A DNA stretch of 62,513 nucleotides from JAWXCF01 sp034440515 (GTDB lineage: Bacteria; Bacteroidota; Bacteroidia; CAILMK01): the NCBI GenBank assembly GCA_034440515.1, contig JAWXCF010000089.1:1-62513 (forward strand), given 5' to 3'. This document shows, piece by piece, positions 7,992-16,586 of this stretch. A model generated the notes under the pieces. It was not told the DNA's origin and did no database searches. It worked only from the letters and a program-made list of their open reading frames with translations. Each line of letters begins with the position of its first letter. The first letter of the stretch is position 1. A program made the position numbers and the translations under genes.

Positions 7992-8849
7992 ATGTTGACT
8001 CCAAAGCGAAGTAAAACCTTAGACCAGCCAGATAAGGATGTTGAAATGTCATTTTTCGACCACCTAGAGGCATTGCGTTGGCACTTAATTAGGTCTCTGG
8101 CAGTGGTAGTTATTCTTACCATTTTGGCTTTTGTATACAAAGATTTTGTTTTTGGTACGGTATTTATGGGGCCATCAAGACCAAGTTTTATTACATACAG
8201 AATACTATGTAACTTTGCAAATTCATTTTCATTAGCCAAAGACTTGTGTGTAGATGAATTAAAATTTACCCTAATGAACACAGAAATGGGTGGGCAGTTT
8301 ATGCAGCACATATATATATCGTTTAGTGTGGGTGTAGTTATGGCAGTACCCTACTTTACTTACGAGATTTGGAGATTCATTAGACCTGCATTGTCTAATA
8401 AAGAAGTAAAAGGTAGTAGGGGGGTAACTTCTGCTGCTACTATCTTATTCCTGATAGGTATTGCCTTTGGGTATTATGTTATATTACCTATCACAATTCA
8501 ATTTTTAGCAAATTATGAGCTAGACCCTAGCATTAAAAATAATATTACCATCAGCAACTACATCAGTATGTTAACTATGACTACGCTGAGTATAGCATTG
8601 GTATTTGAACTACCTATAGTGGTATATTTCTTAAGCAGATCGGGTATATTGACACCCAAACTGATGCGCAGTTATCGCAAACACGCAATTGTCGTCATTT
8701 TAATATTATCTGCCATCATTACTCCAAGTACTGATATACTTAGCCAAATAGTAGTAGCAGTGCCGTTTTACTTGCTATATGAGTCAAGCATAGCGGTAAG
8801 TTTTAGTGTGGATAGACGTAGAAAGAAACGTGAAGCACTTAATGTGTAA
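7992..8849 (+). CDS. tatC: Sec-independent protein translocase TatC
   Basis: Polytopic core of the twin-arginine translocase, which binds RR signal peptides. The N-terminus has the signal-recognition motif FDHLEALRWHL (22-32) with the conserved Glu at 26, followed by six hydrophobic segments (about 35-53, 105-128, 148-170, 187-210, 222-238, 245-262) and the family stretch AVPYFTYEIWRFIRPAL. Length 285 residues exceeds E. coli TatC because of an enlarged first periplasmic loop with two Cys, a usual Bacteroidota trait. tatA is not adjacent. rpiB follows after 28 nt on the same strand, suggesting co-transcription. Confidence 0.96.
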   Translation: MLTPKRSKTLDQPDKDVEMSFFDHLEALRWHLIRSLAVVVILTILAFVYKDFVFGTVFMGPSRPSFITYRILCNFANSFSLAKDLCVDELKFTLMNTEMGGQFMQHIYISFSVGVVMAVPYFTYEIWRFIRPALSNKEVKGSRGVTSAATILFLIGIAFGYYVILPITIQFLANYELDPSIKNNITISNYISMLTMTTLSIALVFELPIVVYFLSRSGILTPKLMRSYRKHAIVVILILSAIITPSTDILSQIVVAVPFYLLYESSIAVSFSVDRRRKKREALNV

Positions 8850-8877
8850 ATAGATACCTACTTACTATATTCGTATT

Positions 8878-9312
8878 ATGAAAATAGCCATAGGTAATGA
8901 TCACGCAGGATATGAGCGTAAAGAGCAACTAAAGAATTGGTTGATTGAAAACGACTATGAGGTAACTGATTTGGGAACTGCAGATGCTGAAAGCGTAGAT
9001 TATCCAGAGTTTGCCCACCTAGTGGCAAGTGTAGTTGCTAACAACGATGCCGAACTAGGCATACTGTTGTGTGGTAGTGGTAACGGAGTTTGTATGACTG
9101 CCAATAAAGTACCAGGTGTACGCGCAGCACTTGCCTGGATACCAGAAATAGCTGAAATGGCGATGAGGCATAATAATGCTAATGTATTGTGCTTACCAGC
9201 CAGATACACAACTGAATTAGAGATGAGAGATATAGTATGGGCATACCTACACGCTAGTTTTGAGGGAGGGAGGCACCAACGAAGGGTAGAAAAAATTGAG
9301 TTATCAGCCTAA
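8878..9312 (+). CDS. rpiB: Ribose-5-phosphate isomerase B
   Basis: Interconverts ribose 5-phosphate and ribulose 5-phosphate in the non-oxidative pentose phosphate pathway; cytoplasmic. The 144-residue protein has the RpiB/LacAB signature: GNDHAG (6-11), the catalytic Cys65 in LLCGSGNG, NKVPGVRAAL (76-85) and His98 in MRHNN, matching the Cys66/His99 pair of E. coli RpiB. ATG start. Likely in one transcription unit with tatC upstream. Confidence 0.97.
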   Translation: MKIAIGNDHAGYERKEQLKNWLIENDYEVTDLGTADAESVDYPEFAHLVASVVANNDAELGILLCGSGNGVCMTANKVPGVRAALAWIPEIAEMAMRHNNANVLCLPARYTTELEMRDIVWAYLHASFEGGRHQRRVEKIELSA

Positions 9313-9393
9313 ATTTACAAATTAGGTATATTATTTGTACAGTCAGTGAAATCAGGTCGTGGGTACAACATTCCGATTGAATAATACGATATA

Positions 9394-10344
9394 ATGAAAA
9401 TATTAATAATGGCACTTGCCCTGTTTATATCAGGCAATGTACTTCAAGCACAGACTAACAAAAAGGTAGAGACAGGAAAGGGTAAAAAAGCCACAACAAA
9501 GAAAGTTGTAAAACCTGCTAAAAAAACAAGCATAAACTACAAAACCACTAAAAATGGATTGGGGTATTATTTTTTCACAGAAAACAAGAAATTACCGCTG
9601 CCAGTTGCTGGAGATCAAGTGAATGTGCACTTTACCATTAAAACCGATAATGGCAACGAGCTAAACAGTACCTATAAAATGGGGCAAACAGTTCCTGTAC
9701 AATTAGGACCCACAACTGTATATGCAGACCCAATAGAGGGAATAGGAATGATGCACGAGGGTGATAGCGCTGTGTTTAGAATGTTAACTGACAGTGTATT
9801 TAAAACGTTGCCAGAAATACCAGAACCGGCTAAGGGCTCTAAATATATGTATATGTATGTAAAGGCGTACAGCATAACTAAGGAAAAGGACATAATAAGA
9901 GAACCAGAAGTAGTTGATGCACCAATTACAGAAGGAAATAAGAATAATCAAATGGCAATGGACGAGGAATTAATTCAAAATTATTTAAAAGAGAAAAGTT
10001 TAACATCGCAAGTAACACCTACTGGTTTACACTACGTGATGACAAATCAAGGTAATGGCGAGAAGCCTAAAAAAGGTAGCACTGTTAGTGTTCACTATAA
10101 AGGTACACTGCTAAACGGTAAGAAATTCGATAGCAGCTATGACAGAGATAAGCCATTAGAGTTTCAATTGGGAACAGGTATGGTAATAACAGGTTGGGAT
10201 GAGGGTATTGCCCTATTAAGTAGAGGCGGCAAGGCTACTTTACTTATTCCATCAGCATTAGCTTATGGCAGACAAGCAATGGGCAACGATATTCCAGCTA
10301 ATAGCGTTTTGCTTTTCGAAGTTGAGCTGGTTGACTTCAAATAA
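9394..10344 (+). CDS. Exported FKBP-type peptidyl-prolyl isomerase, two FKBP domains
   Basis: A 316-residue periplasmic folding factor. Signal peptide (residues 1-19, ending LQAQ), then a Lys/Thr-rich linker. A first FKBP-like domain (about 50-165) is degenerate. The second (about 208-315) is canonical: VHYKGTLLNGKKFDSSYDRD, LEFQLGTGMVITGWDEG, LIPSALAYG and IPANSVLLFEVELVDF preserve the Tyr, Phe-Asp, Val-Ile, Trp and Tyr positions of the FKBP active site. Likely catalyses proline isomerisation in secreted or outer-membrane clients. The next gene encodes a second FKBP-like protein and starts 13 nt after this stop. Confidence 0.93.
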   Translation: MKILIMALALFISGNVLQAQTNKKVETGKGKKATTKKVVKPAKKTSINYKTTKNGLGYYFFTENKKLPLPVAGDQVNVHFTIKTDNGNELNSTYKMGQTVPVQLGPTTVYADPIEGIGMMHEGDSAVFRMLTDSVFKTLPEIPEPAKGSKYMYMYVKAYSITKEKDIIREPEVVDAPITEGNKNNQMAMDEELIQNYLKEKSLTSQVTPTGLHYVMTNQGNGEKPKKGSTVSVHYKGTLLNGKKFDSSYDRDKPLEFQLGTGMVITGWDEGIALLSRGGKATLLIPSALAYGRQAMGNDIPANSVLLFEVELVDFK

Positions 10345-10357
10345 CAAGATTCTACTG

Positions 10358-11341
10358 TTGAAAGCGATAATTAACAAGAACATAAGTACACTATTGATAG
10401 CTATTACCCTTTTGGCTAGTGGCTGTCAAGTATTTGGTCAAGGCAGTAAGCCGAAACCTAAGCCTAAAGCTAGCACCCCAAAGAAAAAAGTAGCTGTTGA
10501 CAATACTGGTAAAATACCAAATTTATCTGCTGGAGACCTACACGATAGATTTAGAAGATGGCCTGAGAATAGTTCACCTAAGCCACCGCTGGTACGAATT
10601 GGCACGCACATCATAACTAACTTTACCATAAGTTATGACAATGCAGGTAAGCCACAGGTGATTAGAAATACATTTGAAGAGCAATTACCTGAAATAATTG
10701 ATGTTAAAGAACCTCAGTTTTATGGGGATTTGTTGCAGTATTTACCAATGTTGGGCACGGCCGATAGTGCTGTTATAAAAGTACCGAGTGTTGACTTTTG
10801 GCAAGGTAATGCCCCTGTTGGAATTCCACTTAAAGGCTTTGTAACCTTTAATATGAAGGTAGAGCGAGTACTAAATGATGCTGAAATGGCCGTGTATAAT
10901 GATTCCATTTTACAATTGGGCAGGTTACAATACAAACAATTAGCGCAAGACACTACAGATTTGCTTAATCTAATAGGTGCCGATAGGGCAAACTATTATC
11001 AGACTAATGAAGGCGTTTATGTAAAAATACTTGATGTTGGTACTGGGGAATTAGCACAAACAGGCGACTACGTTACCATTAGATATAAGCTATTCACCAC
11101 TGATGGCACCCTAATAGACGAACGTATGGCCGAAAACACAAACTTGAGATTTCAGCTGGCTGGCACTAAAAAAGTAATACTTGGACTCCAATCTGCCCTA
11201 GTTGGTGTTAGAGTAGGTACAGCTATGAAAATCTACATACCTAGCCTATTCGCTTATGATAAAAGAGGTAGAAAGGGTATTGCCCCCAATACAAATGTTA
11301 TGATGGAAGTGTATTTGATTCGAGTGGAACCGGGATTGTAG
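10358..11341 (+). CDS. FKBP-like lipoprotein with degenerate active site
   Basis: A lipoprotein of 328 residues if started at TTG 10358, which gives a clean signal and lipobox: MKAIINKNISTLLIAITLLA then SGC. A longer reading from ATG 10265 would overlap the previous FKBP gene by 80 nt and lengthen the signal unnaturally, so I prefer the shorter start. The C-terminal FKBP fold (about residues 215-325) keeps the scaffold (VTIRYKLFTTDG, FAYDKRGRKG, IAPNTNVMMEVYLIRVE), but the Trp of the active-site floor is replaced by Leu in VILGLQSAL and the FD motif is ID. It is therefore probably a binding, not catalytic, domain. Its end overlaps ndh on the other strand by 44 nt. Confidence 0.82.
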   Translation: MKAIINKNISTLLIAITLLASGCQVFGQGSKPKPKPKASTPKKKVAVDNTGKIPNLSAGDLHDRFRRWPENSSPKPPLVRIGTHIITNFTISYDNAGKPQVIRNTFEEQLPEIIDVKEPQFYGDLLQYLPMLGTADSAVIKVPSVDFWQGNAPVGIPLKGFVTFNMKVERVLNDAEMAVYNDSILQLGRLQYKQLAQDTTDLLNLIGADRANYYQTNEGVYVKILDVGTGELAQTGDYVTIRYKLFTTDGTLIDERMAENTNLRFQLAGTKKVILGLQSALVGVRVGTAMKIYIPSLFAYDKRGRKGIAPNTNVMMEVYLIRVEPGL

Positions 11342-12626
11342 TTTTATTTGACTTATTAAAGGGTCTAACTATTAGCCTTACACGCCTGTCCCAAGTGAAG
11401 TAGTTCCATACCCACTCCACGAATACATTTACCCTGTTGCGAAAGCCTATTAAGTAGAGTAAATGGACAAATAGCCAAGCGAACCAAGCTATTACACCGT
11501 GAAGATTACCGCCCGTAGGTAAATCGCCTACAGCCTTTAATCGCCCAACTGTAGCAAGACTTCCCTTATCAAAATATTTAAAGGCAATGGGTACTTTTCC
11601 ATTCCAAAGCCTAATAATGTTTTTAGCACAGTGTTTACCTTGCTGAATCGCAACTGGTGCCAAACTTGGCAAGCCACGTTCGTATTTTTTTGTAGGGAAA
11701 TATGCTATATCACCTATGGCAAATGCATTGTCATAACCCTTTACTCGGGAATATATATCTGTATCTATTTTGTTTCCTTTTACAACTAAGGCTTTGTCTA
11801 ATCCTTCGGGCATATTGCCAGCTACGCCAGCCGCCCAAACTAATGTTGATGTAGGAATCTTAGCACCATTACTTAAGGTAGCTATAATTCCGTCGTAAGA
11901 CGAAACACCAGCGCCAAATTGCAGATCAACCCCCAATTTTCTTAAATATTTCTCTGCATATTTACTTGAAGTCTCACTCATTGCTGCGAGTACTTTAGTG
12001 CCAGGTTCAACCAAGATGACGTTCATTTTGCTGAAATCAATTTCAGGATAATCACTTGGTAGCACTTTATGTTTTAATTCGCACAATGCACCAGCCATCT
12101 CCACCCCTGTCGGTCCACCGCCAGCTAGTACAAAATTTAGTGCCGCTTCTTTCTCCAATTCATCATTAGAACTTAGGTGTTTTTCTATATTTTGTAATAT
12201 CAAGTGCCTTAAATCTATAGCCTCCTCTATTGTCTTTAGACTCATTGCATTTTTCTCTAGGTCTGCCATACCAAAGAAATTTGTTTTCGTGCCAGTTGCA
12301 ATTACTAGGTAATCATATTTTAATTCCCCTTCTGTGGTTATTATTTCGTTTTCGTCCAGCTTTAGACTCTCAACTTCAGCCATTCTATAATGGAAATTTG
12401 GCTTATTGCCGTAAATTTTTCTAATGGGGTAGGCTATGCTACTAGCCTCCAATCCACTGGTAGCTACTTGATATAATAACGGCTGAAATGTATGGTGATT
12501 ATGCTTGTCTAGTAGTACTATTTGCAAATAATCTTGGTTTAAATTGTTAATTACATTCAAACCAGCGAAGCCTGCACCAATTATGACGACACGTTTATTT
12601 GCTGTTTCGGGAATGTTTAAAGCCAT
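11298..12626 (-). CDS. ndh: Type II NADH dehydrogenase (NDH-2)
   Basis: A single-subunit, non-proton-pumping NADH:quinone oxidoreductase feeding the respiratory chain at the inner-membrane face. At 442 residues it shows two Rossmann motifs, VVIIGAGFAGLN (FAD, about 14-25) and FVLAGGGPTGVEMAG (NADH, about 165-179), the AIGD motif of the FAD C-terminal half (YDNAFAIGDIAYF), the quinone-site region around LAPVAIQQGKH, and a C-terminal amphipathic/hydrophobic segment (IAWFAWLFVHLLYLIGF) for membrane anchoring. ATG start. It converges on the FKBP lipoprotein gene with a 44-nt overlap, so both stop codons lie inside the other gene. Confidence 0.95.
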   Translation of the reverse strand: MALNIPETANKRVVIIGAGFAGLNVINNLNQDYLQIVLLDKHNHHTFQPLLYQVATSGLEASSIAYPIRKIYGNKPNFHYRMAEVESLKLDENEIITTEGELKYDYLVIATGTKTNFFGMADLEKNAMSLKTIEEAIDLRHLILQNIEKHLSSNDELEKEAALNFVLAGGGPTGVEMAGALCELKHKVLPSDYPEIDFSKMNVILVEPGTKVLAAMSETSSKYAEKYLRKLGVDLQFGAGVSSYDGIIATLSNGAKIPTSTLVWAAGVAGNMPEGLDKALVVKGNKIDTDIYSRVKGYDNAFAIGDIAYFPTKKYERGLPSLAPVAIQQGKHCAKNIIRLWNGKVPIAFKYFDKGSLATVGRLKAVGDLPTGGNLHGVIAWFAWLFVHLLYLIGFRNRVNVFVEWVWNYFTWDRRVRLIVRPFNKSNKTTIPVPLESNTLPS

Positions 12627-12683
12627 AGTTTTACCAATATTTGGGTAAATATATAACAGGAATAGGTGGCTTTTTGATTAATG

Positions 12684-13517
12684 TTACTTTATGCTAATTG
12701 GCTCAAGTGCTAATAAAGTATGCCAAGAGGTGTCAAAAATCTTGTCTTTATTAAATTGAGCAAATTTTCTGGTCATCTCTAACCCGCCAAAGTAATAGCG
12801 CAAGGCCCACGGTGCAACAAATATGGCAAGTCCTCCAGTATAGATTTGCGCAGTATTCACAACTAGAAAAGTGATTCCTCCTACTACAACTAAACTATTA
12901 ATACCTTTGCCAGGTCTGCCTGCTAAAGTTTGCCCCAAGCCAGGAACCAAAATACTAGCTAATGTCAAGCGACCCTTATTATTACGACGTATTACTTTGC
13001 GATATTTATTTAAGGTACTGTCTATTTTAGTGTGTTGAAAAATGGGTAGAGAATTGTGGAAATAGAACTTAGCCGAGTCCAGTTTCTTCATTTTAAAAAA
13101 AGACATTCCCCGCCAATAATCTGCTGAAGACCTGTTATTTGCACTTACTAAGTTGAGGGCTTTTATGCTTGTTTTAGGTTTGTCTATTGCCAATAGCAGT
13201 TTAGCTTTGGCTACTAGGAAGGCATCTTTACTATTTACATCAACCTGAGGCAAAGCCAAAACGATGGTGTCAAGCACATCTATAGATAAGTCATATTGTT
13301 GTGTTTGTATATAACATACACTTAGGCGCTCTAGATAATTTACTTTAATAGAGTCATTTGCATAATTTTTATTATACAAAAGTCTTTCATACTCTAGTGC
13401 AGCAGTTGTGAACTGCGAGGCTGAAAATAATGAGTCTGCTAAAGTTTGTGCCTTAATACTTGGACCAGATGCAATTGCGAAAATATATATCAAGATTCTA
13501 AAGTATTTGCAGGCCAT
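12684..13517 (-). CDS. Exported TPR-like protein with VPGLG membrane region, paralogue A
   Basis: A 277-residue protein: signal peptide (residues 1-23, ending IKAQ), helical repeats resembling TPRs (about 25-165), and a C-terminal membrane region starting ILVPGLGQTLAGRPGKGINS (near 190-210) followed by two hydrophobic segments. The PGLGQ motif with glycine-rich surroundings is also seen in DUF5683-like and TM2-like proteins. Its neighbour at 13498-14337 has the same layout, so the two look like paralogues. It overlaps that gene by 20 nt, the end of a four-gene operon with a YidD-domain protein. Function unknown. Confidence 0.68.
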   Translation of the reverse strand: MACKYFRILIYIFAIASGPSIKAQTLADSLFSASQFTTAALEYERLLYNKNYANDSIKVNYLERLSVCYIQTQQYDLSIDVLDTIVLALPQVDVNSKDAFLVAKAKLLLAIDKPKTSIKALNLVSANNRSSADYWRGMSFFKMKKLDSAKFYFHNSLPIFQHTKIDSTLNKYRKVIRRNNKGRLTLASILVPGLGQTLAGRPGKGINSLVVVGGITFLVVNTAQIYTGGLAIFVAPWALRYYFGGLEMTRKFAQFNKDKIFDTSWHTLLALEPISIK

Positions 13518-14337
13518 TTATACGAGCTTTTTCCATTAATTTTTCTTCTTTCCTAGCCTTATAGTTTTTTGCAGATTTTACAGCACCATATACATTACCT
13601 ACATAGAATGCCACGGCGGCCCCACCAAATATATACCCAGCTACACTTGATGTGCCCCTCTGTTCAAAGGCAATCTTAGCAGGTACAGCACACGCTATAA
13701 ATGAAGTTAGATTAAAGGCAGCTAATCCAAATTCCCCAGTATATACTTTACCCAGTCCAGGCACCATTGCACTAAGGGTGCCTGCCAAGAATGGATCTTT
13801 TTCCTTAATTCTAAGTCCTAGATTTATAATACTATCGTTTGATTTGTACATAGCAGGCTTCATTACGCTGGATATAGTTGGCAAATACAGTTTGGCATTT
13901 TTCCAATCGCCTAATGTAGCAGATAAGCAAAACTTAGGGATTGCAATTACCGAATCACGACAAGTAATTTGAATATAAGTCAGCCATTTTCTGCTGGTAA
14001 TTGTGTCTTCTAGCAATAGGTTATAATAAGATAACCTGTTTACTATTTCTATCTTATTCTCTAAATCTCTATTTAGCAAGATGATGCTATCAAATAGTTG
14101 CGTTGCATTTTTATTTAAATCAGTATAAATGTTTAGTTTTATTTCTGGAATATAATGCTTGGCTTTGGCTAACGGGTAGCTTAGTCGCCAATGTTGATAT
14201 TCTAGGATAGCCTGCGGGTAGGCACCCTTATTCTCTAGGTATTTCGCAAACTTATGAAGAGTTGTATCTTGGGCAATTGCTTGTCTGCTGATGCAAAGCA
14301 TCAGTAGCAGCAGTATGACTAAGGTTTGTCTATCCAT
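13498..14337 (-). CDS. Exported TPR-like protein with VPGLG membrane region, paralogue B
   Basis: A 279-residue sister of the next downstream gene. Signal peptide MDRQTLVILLLLMLCISRQA then IAQ, helical repeats with several aromatic residues (about 25-185), then SAMVPGLGKVYTGEFGLAAF (about 190-209) and two to three hydrophobic helices, ending in a basic tail (KNYKARKEEK). The two copies share the signal, length and VPGLG segment but little else. The gene overlaps YidD-like (14319-14744) by 19 nt and its own downstream neighbour by 20 nt, strong evidence of translational coupling. I see no named family beyond the PGLG motif. Confidence 0.68.
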   Translation of the reverse strand: MDRQTLVILLLLMLCISRQAIAQDTTLHKFAKYLENKGAYPQAILEYQHWRLSYPLAKAKHYIPEIKLNIYTDLNKNATQLFDSIILLNRDLENKIEIVNRLSYYNLLLEDTITSRKWLTYIQITCRDSVIAIPKFCLSATLGDWKNAKLYLPTISSVMKPAMYKSNDSIINLGLRIKEKDPFLAGTLSAMVPGLGKVYTGEFGLAAFNLTSFIACAVPAKIAFEQRGTSSVAGYIFGGAAVAFYVGNVYGAVKSAKNYKARKEEKLMEKARINGLQIL

Positions 14338-14744
14338 CTTCCATCATCAGCTTTGGGGTGTATACCAGCAGAGAATGCATTACAACGCTGCACTCTATCT
14401 GAGCCATTCATTAATCCTTTTACAAATCCGTATTCGCGAATGGACTGTACCATATATTGGCTACAACTTGGTGCATACGGGCAATGGCTACCATCCTGAC
14501 TGCTAAAGAAATTTTTATATGTGTAAAACATAGCCTCAACAGTCAGTTTTACGGGGTTATAGCTTGGTGTAAATGACACGTGAGTATGAATAACCTTAGG
14601 TGGTGTCACAGCATCAACTACAGCCTTACTAGTTACAGATGATATTAATGCCTGTCCAGTAGCAAATTGCGACAGACACAACATTAATATAACGCTTATC
14701 GCTATTTTAATTTTTCCTATATTCATAAATCCTTTTCCCCTCAT
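14319..14744 (-). CDS. Exported YidD-domain (membrane protein insertion efficiency factor-like) protein
   Basis: The C-terminal half (about residues 68-122) is a YidD domain: C88 PYAPSC94 SQY, SIREYGFVKGLMNG and RVQRC121 match the family pattern of two close Cys, then a helix and a terminal RCxP-like end. E. coli YidD is a short cytoplasmic protein assisting membrane insertion. Here a 31-residue N-terminal signal-like segment (hydrophobic core IKIAISVILMLCLSQFA) plus about 40 more residues precede the domain, so the mature part is probably exported. It overlaps its upstream GT-C gene by 38 nt and paralogue B by 19 nt. Translation may really begin at Met7 (14726). Confidence 0.82.
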   Translation of the reverse strand: MRGKGFMNIGKIKIAISVILMLCLSQFATGQALISSVTSKAVVDAVTPPKVIHTHVSFTPSYNPVKLTVEAMFYTYKNFFSSQDGSHCPYAPSCSQYMVQSIREYGFVKGLMNGSDRVQRCNAFSAGIHPKADDGRWIDKP

Positions 14745-16122
14745 ATTCCCAAACCTTTAGTGCTTTTCCCGTTAATCGTGATGTAAAAATATACGTATTT
14801 AATGAATCAATCGTATTGGCATCAAACAAAAATGGTGCTTTTAATTCACTTGCCAAAAAATTGTTATATTTTACTCTATTTGGTTCGTGATTATTATGTA
14901 GATAGTGGAAATTTCCTGTGTCATATTTCGGATAAAAATTTGCCAATAACCTGAATTCTGAATAAGTAATCGTATCGTCCTCTATGAAATAAATTTGAGC
15001 ATCAGTTTGACTAATTCTTTTCATTTCAGCTTCCATAGCTTTATCTTTTTTTGGCATTCTATTTTTAAAGCTACTAATGCTTAGCCCAACTAAAATGATG
15101 CAAAGTAGAATTTGTCTGCGATAAATTAATCCAAATGCTGATAGAATAGGGACTATTAGGGGGAAAAGCCCAACAAAATACCTGGGGGGTAAAATGGTAT
15201 TGTACGGTATAAAGATAGAAGCCAATACTATAACACCACCGGATGTGGCTACTACAATTAGAGTCTTGTTCCAAGTTTTGGCCAGCCTTTTCCCAAAGCT
15301 AGAATAGTATTTATTAGTATGAAATATGTAAAGAAGTGCTATGAATATGATGCCAATTTCACTTGGGATTATAAATTTACCAATTGTATTTGTGGTGTGT
15401 TTTAGCGTAGTAAGTATTGGAATGGGTGCTGAAATAAACAGGAATTCTTGCTGTGCGGTAAGCATAAAGTCAACCCTTGCTACTATCCAATACAACAAAA
15501 TTGGGCCCATCAAAAATATTAAAACCCTAAGTAAAGACACCTTCCTAAAGTGTAGCATTATTACTGAAACCACGATGCTGAGTAAAAATAGCGGTGAAGT
15601 AAGTAAACCAAGTATTGCCAACATAATGTAAACGAAATAATCTAATCGCTTTTCAAATTTATTGGTGTATAGCAATGAGCTAAACATTATCAGTAGTCCG
15701 TAGCATCTACCTGTTACAAATACATCGTGTATCAGACTGATAGACAAGACAGTAACGCACAATATTCCAAATTGGATAATACTGTGTTTGCGGTGAATAG
15801 CACTTAATGAATAAGTCCAAATACCAATGGATATTAGTATTGGAATAAAACTCCATAACCTTTGAATAAATATAACATCGTCAAATACTTGATTTGTAAG
15901 CCAAACCAATACAGGAAATACATACCCATTATCTGCACCTCTATGTATTACGTCTATTAAATGGGGTATGCTCTTGGCATTTGTCAGAAAGTATCCGTAA
16001 AACTCGTCTCCAGATACGTAATGGGTAATAAGTTCTAAATAGCTGAAGTACAGCATAAAGCCAGTACATAGTGCAGTGACTATTATGACTAATAAAGTAC
16101 GCGTTTGTTGGCTATGTAGCAT
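14707..16122 (-). CDS. Polytopic GT-C fold glycosyltransferase-like membrane protein
   Basis: A 471-residue protein with roughly ten hydrophobic helices. The first periplasmic loop carries acidic residues in YVSGDEFYGYFLTN (about 35-48), the position of the catalytic Asp-Glu of GT-C glycosyltransferases (GT39/GT83 style, which use lipid-phosphate sugars). A soluble C-terminal portion (about 365-471) follows. The precise family and donor are unknown. First gene of the tight operon with the exported YidD protein and the VPGLG paralogues, so it may glycosylate or lipid-modify the same envelope target; that is inference only. Confidence 0.68.
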   Translation of the reverse strand: MLHSQQTRTLLVIIVTALCTGFMLYFSYLELITHYVSGDEFYGYFLTNAKSIPHLIDVIHRGADNGYVFPVLVWLTNQVFDDVIFIQRLWSFIPILISIGIWTYSLSAIHRKHSIIQFGILCVTVLSISLIHDVFVTGRCYGLLIMFSSLLYTNKFEKRLDYFVYIMLAILGLLTSPLFLLSIVVSVIMLHFRKVSLLRVLIFLMGPILLYWIVARVDFMLTAQQEFLFISAPIPILTTLKHTTNTIGKFIIPSEIGIIFIALLYIFHTNKYYSSFGKRLAKTWNKTLIVVATSGGVIVLASIFIPYNTILPPRYFVGLFPLIVPILSAFGLIYRRQILLCIILVGLSISSFKNRMPKKDKAMEAEMKRISQTDAQIYFIEDDTITYSEFRLLANFYPKYDTGNFHYLHNNHEPNRVKYNNFLASELKAPFLFDANTIDSLNTYIFTSRLTGKALKVWEYEGKRIYEYRKN

Positions 16123-16278
16123 AGCAAATCTGGATTTTAAGAATTAATATCCGGCTCAAAATCATCGTTTAGCAAAAGTACCTAAGCTACTTTGTAATTT
16201 CCCTTTATAAAATTATTTACAAGGCAATAAAGCGCGGTATGATAAGTAAGTTAAAAAGCATACAACTATTTAAATTTG

Positions 16279-16303
16279 AATAGTGGAACAAACTTCCACT
16301 ATT
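16279..16303. promoter_or_regulatory. 10-bp perfect inverted repeat upstream of the 40-codon gene
   Basis: Arms AATAGTGGAA (16279-16288) and TTCCACTATT (16294-16303) around CAAAC. It is about 50 nt before the small gene's ATG and lies between divergent units. Could be an operator or a 5' leader structure; no T-tract follows. Confidence 0.45.
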
Positions 16304-16352
16304 ATTAGTAATCCATAATGACTAGATTTATTTAACATCTATTAATAATTAT

Positions 16353-16475
16353 ATGAGTAAGAAAACTCCTACTAAGGACTATCAATCAGTTCAATCAAAC
16401 GCTAACAAAGGTAGCAAGGGTACTAATATGGCTTATGATAAAGGTCAAGGTAATAATGAACGCATTAAATCCTAA
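16353..16475 (+). CDS. Small 40-residue polar protein
   Basis: An ATG-initiated frame of 40 codons encoding a polar, Lys/Asn/Gly-rich peptide (starts MSKKTPTKDY, ends NNERIKS). No hydrophobic segment, Cys or known motif. Support for a real gene: it has an in-frame ATG and stop with an intrinsic terminator right after (16476-16499), and a regulatory-looking inverted repeat 50 nt upstream. It is too short for reliable coding statistics and could also be a spurious frame in a small RNA locus. Confidence 0.5.
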   Translation: MSKKTPTKDYQSVQSNANKGSKGTNMAYDKGQGNNERIKS

Positions 16476-16499
16476 TAATCCTAAGACAGATTAGGATTA
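16476..16499 (+). terminator. Intrinsic terminator after the 40-codon gene
   Basis: Stem TAATCCTAA (16476-16484), loop GACAGA, TTAGGATTA (16491-16499), then GTTCTAATTTTT. It directly follows the stop codon. Confidence 0.75.
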
Positions 16500-16547
16500 G
16501 TTCTAATTTTTACGTCTTTTAAGCTTAAGTTTTTTTGAAAAAAGTGA

Positions 16548-16567
16548 CTACAACCAAATTGTTGTAG
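16548..16567 (-). terminator. Hairpin with T-tract downstream of the 121-residue protein gene
   Basis: CTACAAC (16548-16554), loop, GTTGTAG (16561-16567). On the minus strand it is followed by TCACTTTTTTC, beginning about 20 nt past the stop at 16587. Confidence 0.65.
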
Positions 16568-16586
16568 AATTCTATTTGTCTATTTG

